Shown here in pieces: positions 7,166-14,552 of a stretch of DNA of 15,024 nt; the first letter of the stretch is position 1; each line of letters starts with the position of its first letter. Position numbers and translations under genes: made by a program. The DNA comes from Anaerolineales bacterium (lineage in GTDB: Bacteria > Chloroflexota > Anaerolineae > Anaerolineales > Villigracilaceae). A model generated the notes under the pieces. It ran no database searches. It worked only from the letters and a program-made list of their open reading frames with translations, and was not told the DNA's origin. The stretch spans positions 1 to 15,024 of the forward strand of contig WGAD01000316.1 of the NCBI GenBank assembly GCA_015489255.1. Reading direction: 5' to 3'.

Positions 7166-8902
7166 TCAATCACGTGAAATAATCCGCACTTCTCGGGCGC
7201 CAAGCGCTTGTTTGAGCTCGCGGATGGCGGTTTGCAACATCTCATCGGGGTCGTCGGTGCTGCGCAGAGCATTGGCAATTTGGGCGACCATGTGTTCGCG
7301 TTGTGCGCGGCGGGTGGTTTCTTCGTACAGGCGGGCGTTTTCGAGCGCCAGTGCGATGCGATCGGTCAGCGCCTGGATGACCTCCTCCGAGGCATCTTGC
7401 TCGGCGATCTCTGCCGGGGCGCGGATTTCCAGCACGGCCAGGGTCTCTCCGCGCAATTGGATGGGCGCCAAAATGCGGCTTTCGGCGCGGTCGCGCATAC
7501 GGGTCATTTGGATCCGGTCGGGCGGCGTTTCCAGTCCGCGCAAGGGGTTTTCCAGGGGCTGCAAAAGGCCCGGGCGGTAACGATACCCCACCACGCGCAG
7601 GCGGCGGGCCATGTTTTTCCATGAAGTTTGCGCCTGCTCCCGGTAAATGGTTTCCAGTTCCGCCAGCTGGCGTTGGGTGCTTTCCAGCAGCTGAACGTTG
7701 TAGATGGCGACGGCGATTTCATCGGCCAGGATTTCCAGCACCTCAATGGAAGCTTCATTGAAGGCGTCCTGGCGGTCACTTTGTACATCCAGTACGCCGA
7801 TGATTTCATTGCCCGCAAACAGTGGAAAGGCGGCTTCCGCCTGGGTATCTGGCAGGCGCGGGTTCTTGAAGTGTGAAGCCTCTTCTGCTGTGTTGGCGAC
7901 CACATAAGGCTCGCCGCGCACGATGGCCATGCCGACGACGCTGTCTTGTCCGACGGGCAGCATGTGGTGGTCTTCCAGCATGTCGCGCCCACCGGCGCTG
8001 TTGGCAGCGCTGAGCACGGCGTAACGCTTGCTGCGATCGAGAAGAAAAATGCCGACATGGTAATAGCCGAAGGTTTCGCTGACGAGGATGGTGATTTCTT
8101 TGAGCAGGGAGGCGCCAGCCTCGGCCTGGGCGGAGCTTTGTGCAATGCGGCGCGCCAACACAGCAACGCTTTGGTAGATTTTCGAGAGGCGTTGCTCTTC
8201 GGCGCGCAGGGTTTCCATCGCTGCCAGGCTTTCCTGCAGGGCGGCGGTGCGTTCCTGCACCAGGTCTTCGAGCGAGTTTCTGATGGATTCCAGGTCCTGG
8301 GTGGCTTTTTGTTGTTCGCTCAGGGCCTGGTTGAGATCGTCTAGCAGGCGGTATAAGCGGTTTTGCACCTGGCTGAGCACCAGGATCGTTAATCCGACCA
8401 GGGCGCTGCTGATGAGCAGATCATCGATTCCGGTGTGGCGGGCAAATTCGGGTGGCCCGGCCAGGCCCTTCATATCCATGATGACGACCAGCCCCAGGCT
8501 GACAATGGACAAAAAACTGACGTAAATGGTGCTCTTGGGGCCGAGCAGTAAGGTGCTTAATGTGATAACAACAGCATAACCGATCAGCGCGGAATCGTGC
8601 ATGCCATTGCCGAGGATGAGAACATACGTCAGGATGGCGTAGGAAGCCAGCGGCAGCACCAGTTTGGTGGGCAAGAGATAGTTACGGCGGAACATCCAGT
8701 ACGCGTATTGGGTGATCAGCAGCACGATGCTCAGCCCGGTGACCGTGTACAAGGCGCCGCGGCGCTGGATGAAGAAAGCCTCGGCCAGGATGAGGAAGAG
8801 GACGCCGGCGTTCAAGATGATGAGCACTCGCCCGACAAAGGTGCGAAACTCCGGGTGAGCATCGAAGGGGCTGGCAAACATTTGCCTCAGGTATTTACGC
8901 AT
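7166..8902 (-). CDS. Six-helix membrane GAF sensor protein without output domain (array member 5)
   Basis: A 578-residue membrane protein from the chosen ATG at 8902. About six helices lie at residues 24-46, 52-71, 81-98, 104-120, 124-143 and 163-178, followed by a coiled coil (about 182-241) and a GAF domain (about 251-405) with FGYYHVGIFLLD, SAANSAGG and GVLDVQSD. A linker with an invariant Trp (TSWKNMARRL) leads to a short second GAF-like module (APIQLRGETLAVLEI to ALALENARLY). The C-terminal tail is shared by all array members. No kinase, phosphatase, cyclase, MCP or DNA-binding domain is present, and no cysteine. The next upstream ATG (8914) lacks a ribosome site, whereas GGAG sits 6 nt before 8902, giving an 8-nt overlap (ATGCGTAA) with the preceding gene. 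It ends 6 bp before parA. It probably senses a small ligand or membrane state and signals by contact with a partner; the ligand is unknown. Confidence 0.87.
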   Translation of the reverse strand: MRKYLRQMFASPFDAHPEFRTFVGRVLIILNAGVLFLILAEAFFIQRRGALYTVTGLSIVLLITQYAYWMFRRNYLLPTKLVLPLASYAILTYVLILGNGMHDSALIGYAVVITLSTLLLGPKSTIYVSFLSIVSLGLVVIMDMKGLAGPPEFARHTGIDDLLISSALVGLTILVLSQVQNRLYRLLDDLNQALSEQQKATQDLESIRNSLEDLVQERTAALQESLAAMETLRAEEQRLSKIYQSVAVLARRIAQSSAQAEAGASLLKEITILVSETFGYYHVGIFLLDRSKRYAVLSAANSAGGRDMLEDHHMLPVGQDSVVGMAIVRGEPYVVANTAEEASHFKNPRLPDTQAEAAFPLFAGNEIIGVLDVQSDRQDAFNEASIEVLEILADEIAVAIYNVQLLESTQRQLAELETIYREQAQTSWKNMARRLRVVGYRYRPGLLQPLENPLRGLETPPDRIQMTRMRDRAESRILAPIQLRGETLAVLEIRAPAEIAEQDASEEVIQALTDRIALALENARLYEETTRRAQREHMVAQIANALRSTDDPDEMLQTAIRELKQALGAREVRIISRD

Positions 8903-10649
8903 CTTCCGCTCCATTTTTTACGGTGGCAAATTGAACGGTGACCTCGGAGCCGGGTAAAATCTGGCCGATTTCCTCGGCGGCAATGCGCAGGATGTTTTGC
9001 ACGTTGACTGATGAGGCCAGCTGCGCGCTGAAGGCGCTGATGCGGCGCTCGCGGTCCGCGCGTTCGCGGGCGTCTTCCAGCAGACGGATGTTTTCCGTTG
9101 CCAGGGCAACGCGCTCGGCGATATCCTGGGCGACGGCCAGCAAGTCGTCGTTGATGATGGGGCTTTCGATTTCTATCACGCCTACAACCTGGCCGCGCAA
9201 GCGAATGGGCACCAGCATTTGCTCACCGTGGCGGTAGTAGGGTTGTTTTTGCAGGGCTTGCTGCACCTCGGGAGGGTATTCCCGCGCCTTGCCGATGTAC
9301 GACTTATACCCTGCGCGGCGTTGCACGCCGGCGATCTGGTGGCGCCGGGCCAGCGCGCGCCAGCCTTGCTGGAGGGTTTCGCCGTAAATCAGGCTGGCTT
9401 CCCGCGCGAGGCGCTCGGCTTCTTGCAGGCGGCGGCTGTTTGCTAACATGTAGGCGATTTGATCGGCCAGGATGGCGAAGATGTGCACATCGTCTTCGGT
9501 GAATGCGTTGGGTTCGGTGCTTTGAATGTCTAGCACGCCGATAACGCGGCGGCGGACGATCAGAGGGAGGGCGATTTCTGCGCGCGTGTTGGGTAGGTCG
9601 GGGTTATCGAAGTACACGGCATCGCTGGACGTATCGAGCACTACGCGCGGCAGCCCGCTGGCGGCGACAGCGCCTACGATGCCCGTTTGTCCAATAAATA
9701 GTTTGTGCTGGCGGGTGAGCATGGCCTGGCCGCCAGCGCTTTGGCTGTTGACCGCTTGCAAAACCGCGTAGCGGTTGTCGTCATCTAACAAGAAGATGCC
9801 CACATGATAAAAACCAAAATGCTGGTGAATCAGGTTGGCGATGCGGGTGAGCAGCGTGTGGGTATCGTTGCTTTCTTGCAGCGTGGCGCGGGCGATCTGG
9901 GCGATGGCTTCTAACTGGCGGGCGCGTTTCTCTTCCTGGGCGGAAAGTTGTCGCAAGGAAAGGGTTTGTTCTTCCAGCTCTTGTGTGCGTTCTGCGACGA
10001 TCGTTTCCAGATCGGTGTTGATTTGCTGCAATTTCTCGTTGGCAAGACGGGCCGCCGCCAGGCTTTCGCGTTCATGCTCCAGGCTGGAGGTCAGGTTATA
10101 GGCCGCCAGCGTGAGCGCGGTGCCGCCGATGCCGAGGATGGTGATGTAGGAAAAAATCATCGAACGCGGATCGGGTCGCGCCAGGCTGGGGACCAAGGTT
10201 CCGCTGTCGATGCCCATTTGGATGAGCGGGAATGTGACAGCGATGATGGCGAACACCCCGGCCGTCTCCCAGGGGGAGAGCAGCAGCACAGACAACCCAA
10301 TGACGACCACATAAGCGAAGACGGCCGGCCCGACGCCGATGTCGGCGTAAGCGGCCAGGGGGTAGGTCGAGGCCAGGTAAGCGGCCAGCACCAGGAGGTG
10401 GCTTACGGGGCGCAGCCCGCCTTTGCGCAGCCAGAACAAAAGGCCCACCGCAATGGCGGCTTCCAGCGCATTGGAGATGACGTTGAACAAACGGTTGGCT
10501 TTGGGCGCGTAAAGCCCTTGGAGGATGGCGGAAGCGATGGTCAGCGCAACGGTCAAGATGAGCAGCACGTTCAGAATGCGCGCTGTGCGGTGTTGAACCT
10601 CGTCTTCTGTATAAGGGGGAATCTGTGGCCAGAACAGGTTTTTGATCAT
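8895..10649 (-). CDS. Six-helix membrane GAF sensor protein without output domain (array member 4)
   Basis: 584 residues. Six predicted helices lie at about 24-46, 55-74, 82-102, 106-124, 128-146 and 164-184, then a coiled coil (about 187-250). The GAF domain (about 255-410) has FGFYHVGIFLLD at 278-289, a QAVNSQSAGGQAML segment, AVYFDNPDLPNTRAEIALPL and GVLDIQST. The Trp-containing linker is QQGWRALARRHQIAG (427-441). The second, short GAF-like module spans about 475-525 (LVPIRLRGQVVGVIEIE to VALATENIRLL), followed by the shared C-terminal tail (RISAFSAQLASSVNVQNIL). There is no cysteine and no catalytic or DNA-binding output domain. The start is well supported: GGGGAGG lies 7 nt upstream, and the ATG overlaps the previous stop as ATGA (4 nt). 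Paralogous to both flanking genes over its whole length, including the membrane part, where a DxALxxY-like helix is shared only weakly. It likely acts by protein-protein contact; the ligand is unknown. Confidence 0.88.
   Translation of the reverse strand: MIKNLFWPQIPPYTEDEVQHRTARILNVLLILTVALTIASAILQGLYAPKANRLFNVISNALEAAIAVGLLFWLRKGGLRPVSHLLVLAAYLASTYPLAAYADIGVGPAVFAYVVVIGLSVLLLSPWETAGVFAIIAVTFPLIQMGIDSGTLVPSLARPDPRSMIFSYITILGIGGTALTLAAYNLTSSLEHERESLAAARLANEKLQQINTDLETIVAERTQELEEQTLSLRQLSAQEEKRARQLEAIAQIARATLQESNDTHTLLTRIANLIHQHFGFYHVGIFLLDDDNRYAVLQAVNSQSAGGQAMLTRQHKLFIGQTGIVGAVAASGLPRVVLDTSSDAVYFDNPDLPNTRAEIALPLIVRRRVIGVLDIQSTEPNAFTEDDVHIFAILADQIAYMLANSRRLQEAERLAREASLIYGETLQQGWRALARRHQIAGVQRRAGYKSYIGKAREYPPEVQQALQKQPYYRHGEQMLVPIRLRGQVVGVIEIESPIINDDLLAVAQDIAERVALATENIRLLEDARERADRERRISAFSAQLASSVNVQNILRIAAEEIGQILPGSEVTVQFATVKNGAEDA
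8909..8912 (-). promoter_or_regulatory. Ribosome binding site deciding the start at 8902
   Basis: Minus-strand GGAG ends 6 nt before the ATG at 8902-8900. The alternative ATG four codons upstream (8914) is preceded only by an A-rich and pyrimidine-rich stretch with no purine-rich site. The downstream start also gives the same 8-nt ATGNNTAA overlap seen at two other junctions of the operon. Confidence 0.6.
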
Positions 10650-12346
10650 GCGTCGGCCTCCCCGTCTTTGGATTCTGCGGGCGAGATGGGACTGATTTGG
10701 ATGCTAATGGACGAATCGGGCAGCAGCGCGCCCAATTCTTCGGCGGTGATATCCAGGACGTTTTCCAGGCTGGTGGTGCGGAAGATTTTATCGCTGATTT
10801 GCCCAACCAATTGTTCGCGGGCGGCGCGTCGTTGCAGTTCGTCGAGGAGGCGGGCATTGTCCAGCGCGGCGGCAATGCGTTCAGCCGCCTCGGCTACCAG
10901 GGTCTGCTCGGCGGGTAAGATCTCTTTGCGCCGTCCCTTGCGGCGTACTTCAATGATGCCGATGGTCTGTCCGTGGAGGACGATGGGGCGACGGTAAGCG
11001 TCGGCCAGGGATGCGCCGTCATCGCGCAAGGGGCGCAACTCTGCGCCGTCGTAGCGGTAGCCCTTGGCTTGCAAGGTGTCGCGCAGGGCGCGCCAGTCTT
11101 GGCGGATGAATTCCTGGTAAATTTTCTGCGCCTGCACCAGCGCCTGGCGTGTTTGCTCGAACAGGCGGGCGTTTTCGATGGCAACGGCAACCTGGTTGGC
11201 GAGGATGTTTAGGGTGGCAATGTCTTCTTGCGAGAAGGCGTTGGCTTCGGTAGATTGGATGTCCAGCACGCCGATGGTCTTTTCGCCAGCGACGAGCGGC
11301 AGGGTCATTTCGGCGCGCGTATCTGGCAGGTCGGGGTTTTCAAAGTGGACGGCGTCAACGCCCACGTCCAGGGCGATGCGCGCTTTTTGCGTTTGGGCGG
11401 TGTAGCCAACCAGGCTGGTGCTTTCTACCGGCAGGCGGTGTCGGCGTTGCAGCATTCGCTGCCCGCCTTCACTGTTGGCCGCTTGCAGGATGGCAAATTC
11501 GTTGCGCTCGTCGAGCAGGAAGATGCCGACGTGGTAGAACCCCAGTTTTTCGCTGATTTGCTGGACGATGCTGGCGAGCAGCTGTTCCGGGTTCTGCACC
11601 CGCACGATGGTTTGGGCAATTTCGGAGATGGCTTCCATCTGGCGCGCGCGGCGGCGCGCCCGGTCGCTTTCCTGTTGCAAGGCTGCGGTGCGCTCTGTCA
11701 CGCGTTTTTCCAGGTTGGCGTTCAGCGCTTCCAGCTCGCTGCGGGCGGTTTCTGCTGCTTCGTGTTCCCGGTTGACTTGCTCGATGATGGCGTTGAAGTC
11801 CGAAAAAATGTGCCAGATGAGCAAAGCGCCCAGCAGAAGGATGATGCTCAGATAAGAGGCGGCGATAAAGGGAGGGTGGTATTGGGGGATGATGAACCGC
11901 CCGTTTTGGAAGAGCGCCAGCAGGTAGGCGGTGAGGATGCTGATCAAAACCAGGTAGGCCAGCCAGTGCCGTTCCAGCAGCACGGCTGCCAGCATAAAGA
12001 TGATCAGATAGGCCGCCAGGGCCGTATCTTGAACATTGCCGGCGTTGTAAGCCTGGATAGTCATGGCCAGCCACCCGCCAAAGATGAGTGTCAGGGAAGC
12101 CGCTGTAACTGCGCCCTTGCGCACCAGAAGGTGTACGAACAAGGCGGCGATAAACATCCCCAAGAAGCGCGGAACGTCATGGTATTGCATGGCGGCAGAC
12201 AGGCTGCCCGCCGTAGCCAGCCGGGATAAAAGCACGGCGCCAAGAAGCACGCTTGTTGCCAGGCTGAGATTGAAGACGTACCGCGCCTGGCGGGTTTTGA
12301 CCTCATCGTTTGCGAACACCGGGGAGGAGAAGAAACGGTTAGGCAT
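10646..12346 (-). CDS. Six-helix membrane GAF sensor protein without output domain (array member 3)
   Basis: 566 residues from the ATG at 12346. Six predicted helices lie at about 25-46, 60-76, 80-100, 107-124, 128-146 and 162-181, then a coiled coil (about 185-240). The GAF domain (about 245-400) has LGFYHVGIFLLDE, QAANSEGGQRML, AVHFENPDLPDTRAEMTLPL and GVLDIQSTEANAF. The linker RQDWRALRDTLQAKGYRYDG is followed by a short GAF-like module (PIVLHGQTIGIIEV to AAALDNARLL) and the shared tail (QISDKIFRTTSLENVL). There is no cysteine and no enzymatic or DNA-binding output. The longer frame from 12364 is disfavoured: it has no ribosome site, while GGAGG lies 8 nt before 12346 and produces an 8-nt ATGCCTAA overlap with the gene upstream. 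The stop overlaps the next start as ATGA. Role inferred as an input-only receptor for the operon's kinase or ParA; the ligand is unknown. Confidence 0.87.
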   Translation of the reverse strand: MPNRFFSSPVFANDEVKTRQARYVFNLSLATSVLLGAVLLSRLATAGSLSAAMQYHDVPRFLGMFIAALFVHLLVRKGAVTAASLTLIFGGWLAMTIQAYNAGNVQDTALAAYLIIFMLAAVLLERHWLAYLVLISILTAYLLALFQNGRFIIPQYHPPFIAASYLSIILLLGALLIWHIFSDFNAIIEQVNREHEAAETARSELEALNANLEKRVTERTAALQQESDRARRRARQMEAISEIAQTIVRVQNPEQLLASIVQQISEKLGFYHVGIFLLDERNEFAILQAANSEGGQRMLQRRHRLPVESTSLVGYTAQTQKARIALDVGVDAVHFENPDLPDTRAEMTLPLVAGEKTIGVLDIQSTEANAFSQEDIATLNILANQVAVAIENARLFEQTRQALVQAQKIYQEFIRQDWRALRDTLQAKGYRYDGAELRPLRDDGASLADAYRRPIVLHGQTIGIIEVRRKGRRKEILPAEQTLVAEAAERIAAALDNARLLDELQRRAAREQLVGQISDKIFRTTSLENVLDITAEELGALLPDSSISIQISPISPAESKDGEADA

Positions 12347-14549
12347 CGGCAGGACCTCCCTCATGGGGTTCTATGGTTTTGATGATAATTTCCGAGTTGC
12401 TCAGGTAGCGTCCCAGGCCGACGGCAGCCTCGCGCAGGATGCTTTCCACGTCCACTGCCATGGACAGGCGGCTGGAAATTTCGCCGATGGCATGATCGAT
12501 CAGGGCTTGTTGTTGCGTTTCCGTATACAGGCGGGCGTTTTCAATGGCGGCGGCCAGCTGGTTGAGGAGGAGGGCGACCATGTTTTTCTCTTCGTCCGAC
12601 CAGGGCGGCAGGCCGGAGCGTTTCGTCAAGCGCAAGAGGCCGATGGTGGTCTTGCGCAGTGCAATGGGGGCAATGAGGGTCAGCCCGTCGTCGCTGGTTT
12701 GGGGTTGTCTTTCTTGCAGGGCGCGTTTGTGCGCCGGGCCGATCTGCGGTTCGGCGAGTTCCAGCAGGCCGCCCTGGGCCACGCTGATGAAACCGGTGAC
12801 AGCGCGCCGTTGGGCAAATTCGCGCCAGGAGCTGAGCGTTTGTTCTTCTAGCAGGCGGTTCAGGGTTTGGCTGACCTGTTGCGCTTCCTGGTAGAGGCGG
12901 GCGTTTTCCAGGGCGATGGCGATCTGGTTCGCCAGGGTTTGCAGCACGCTGACGTCCTCGTCGGTGAAGGCGTTGGCTTCGCGGCTTTGGATGTCTAGCA
13001 CGCCGATAACCTGCTGGTGGAGGACGATCGGCAGGGCCATTTCGGAGCGGGTTTCTGGCAGGTCGGGGTTGTCGAAATAGACGGCGTCCTGGCCGACGTC
13101 CAGCGCGATGCGCGGGCGGCCAGTAGCCGCGACGTAACCGACGATGCCCACTTGCCCGACGCGCAATTTGTGCTGGCGCGCCAACATGCGTTGTCCGCCG
13201 GCGCTGTTGGCCGCCCGCAGAACGGCGTATTCGTGGCGTTCATCGAGCAGGAAGATGCCGACGTGGTAGAAACCAAATCGCTCGCTGATGCGGAAGGCAA
13301 TTTGGCGCAGGGCCTGGTCGATCTCTTGGCCGGTGATCACGATGTTGCCCACGTCGGAGGTGGCTTGCAGGAGGGAGGCGCGCCGCTCGAGGGCGGCGGT
13401 GCGTTCACGCACGCGGGCGTCCAGGTTGGCGATCAGATCGCGCACCTGGGTGATCATGGTGTTGAGCGCACGCCCTAATTGTCCGATCTCGTCTGTGCGC
13501 CTGGTTTCCTGGAAGAAGACGTTGTATTCTCCTTCGGCGACGCGCTCTGCCACTCGCCTCATTTCGCTGAGCGGTGCGATGGCGCGGTTGATGCTGATGC
13601 CCAGCCCCAGGCTGCCGACGGCCAGCACGCTGGCGATGATCAGCAGGTTGGAGACCAGCGTGTTGAACTGGTTGGCAAGCTGGGCAGTCTGGTTTTGGAT
13701 GATGTCCAGCACGCCGATGATTTCCCCATTGGCGTCGGTGATGGGGGAGCTCAATACACTGTAGACCTGGCCGCCTTGACGGCGCAGGGAGGTGGTGACA
13801 ATGCCATCTTCCAGGGTGGCGAGGTAATTTTCGCGGGTGTTGAAGACTGGAACCGCTCCGGAGAGCGACTGCAATAACAGGATGTCTTCGGGGGCGTCTT
13901 GCGTCTGGATGCGGCTGCTGAAGCCAACTCTGGAGGCGGCGTCGGCGCGTATGGAAACCTGCCATTGGGCCTCCACGTATTGGGTCAGGTCGCGCAAGGT
14001 TTGGTCGTTAACATCGGTGACAATTTCCAACACGGCGATCAGCCGCCCCTGGTAGTAAATGGGAGAGATATCTAGCAGGCTGATGCCGTGGTTATCGACC
14101 GCCCAGGTTTGAACGGATTGTCCCGTCTGAAAGACGGTTTCGATGGCATCGGCTTTCAGCATCTGGATGACATCGTCCTGGGCCATGGGGGCTGTGTCCA
14201 GGAATTTTAACCCCGGTGGCAGGTAAAAACGGATGGCGGCGATGTGGGTGTCGGTGTGTTCGTTGAGGCCGCGGATGATTTCTTCTGTCTGGGCTTGCAA
14301 AGCCTCCCGATCGCCGCGCGCCAGCGCCTCGCTCAGACCATCGGCTTCGCTGATGTAGTGCCCGGCCAGGTTCATCGCTTGCTGGTGGGCGGCAATGCGG
14401 TTGCGGAAGTAAGAAAGCGTCTGCACCTGGGCGGCGCGGTTTTCTTCTTCCAGGAAGGATTGCATACGGAAGAAGTTGATGCTGGTGACGAGCAAGAGGA
14501 TCGTTAGCATCCAGAAGACGGTGAAAATGGTCAGGCGGCGAGACAGCAT
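12339..14549 (-). CDS. Double-Cache/HAMP/GAF membrane sensor without output domain (array member 2)
   Basis: 736 residues with a different input end from its neighbours. A short N-terminus and helix (about 7-28) is followed by a large extracytoplasmic region (29-297) that resembles a double Cache domain: a helical stalk, then GISLLDISPIYYQGRLIAVLEI (near 155-176) and a second lobe ending VLSSPITDANGEIIGVLDI (265-283). Helix 2 is at about 298-318. A HAMP domain (320-372) carries P326 and DEIGQLGRALNTM. A coiled coil then leads to a GAF domain (about 395-550) with FGFYHVGIFLLDE, RAANSAGGQRML and GVLDIQSREANAF. The Trp linker (SSWREFAQRRAVTG), a short GAF-like module (625-672) and the shared tail match the other array members. 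There is no kinase, MCP or cyclase domain and no cysteine. The start is supported by AGGAG at 14560-14556, 6 nt upstream; it begins 3 bp after the previous stop. It probably binds a small extracellular ligand. Confidence 0.9.
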   Translation of the reverse strand: MLSRRLTIFTVFWMLTILLLVTSINFFRMQSFLEEENRAAQVQTLSYFRNRIAAHQQAMNLAGHYISEADGLSEALARGDREALQAQTEEIIRGLNEHTDTHIAAIRFYLPPGLKFLDTAPMAQDDVIQMLKADAIETVFQTGQSVQTWAVDNHGISLLDISPIYYQGRLIAVLEIVTDVNDQTLRDLTQYVEAQWQVSIRADAASRVGFSSRIQTQDAPEDILLLQSLSGAVPVFNTRENYLATLEDGIVTTSLRRQGGQVYSVLSSPITDANGEIIGVLDIIQNQTAQLANQFNTLVSNLLIIASVLAVGSLGLGISINRAIAPLSEMRRVAERVAEGEYNVFFQETRRTDEIGQLGRALNTMITQVRDLIANLDARVRERTAALERRASLLQATSDVGNIVITGQEIDQALRQIAFRISERFGFYHVGIFLLDERHEYAVLRAANSAGGQRMLARQHKLRVGQVGIVGYVAATGRPRIALDVGQDAVYFDNPDLPETRSEMALPIVLHQQVIGVLDIQSREANAFTDEDVSVLQTLANQIAIALENARLYQEAQQVSQTLNRLLEEQTLSSWREFAQRRAVTGFISVAQGGLLELAEPQIGPAHKRALQERQPQTSDDGLTLIAPIALRKTTIGLLRLTKRSGLPPWSDEEKNMVALLLNQLAAAIENARLYTETQQQALIDHAIGEISSRLSMAVDVESILREAAVGLGRYLSNSEIIIKTIEPHEGGPADA
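12355..12359 (-). promoter_or_regulatory. Ribosome binding site deciding the start at 12346
   Basis: Minus-strand GGAGG stands 8 nt before the ATG at 12346-12344. The ATG at 12364, six codons upstream, is preceded by CCATAGAACCCC, which contains no ribosome site. The sequence therefore favours the shorter protein and a coupled 8-nt overlap with the preceding sensor gene. Confidence 0.65.
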
Positions 14550-14552
14550 ACC

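Noticed and set aside
9948..10997. A 349-codon plus-strand frame, and a similar 333-codon frame at 11228-12229
   Set aside because: Both are reverse-strand shadows of the paralogous sensor genes with low-complexity Gln/Asp/Gly-rich translations.
7166..14549. Sensors as methyl-accepting chemotaxis proteins or phytochromes
   Set aside because: No MCP hairpin signature domain follows the HAMP or coiled coils, and no cysteine is present for bilin attachment. The GAF domains also lack an obvious NKFDE-type cyclic-nucleotide motif.
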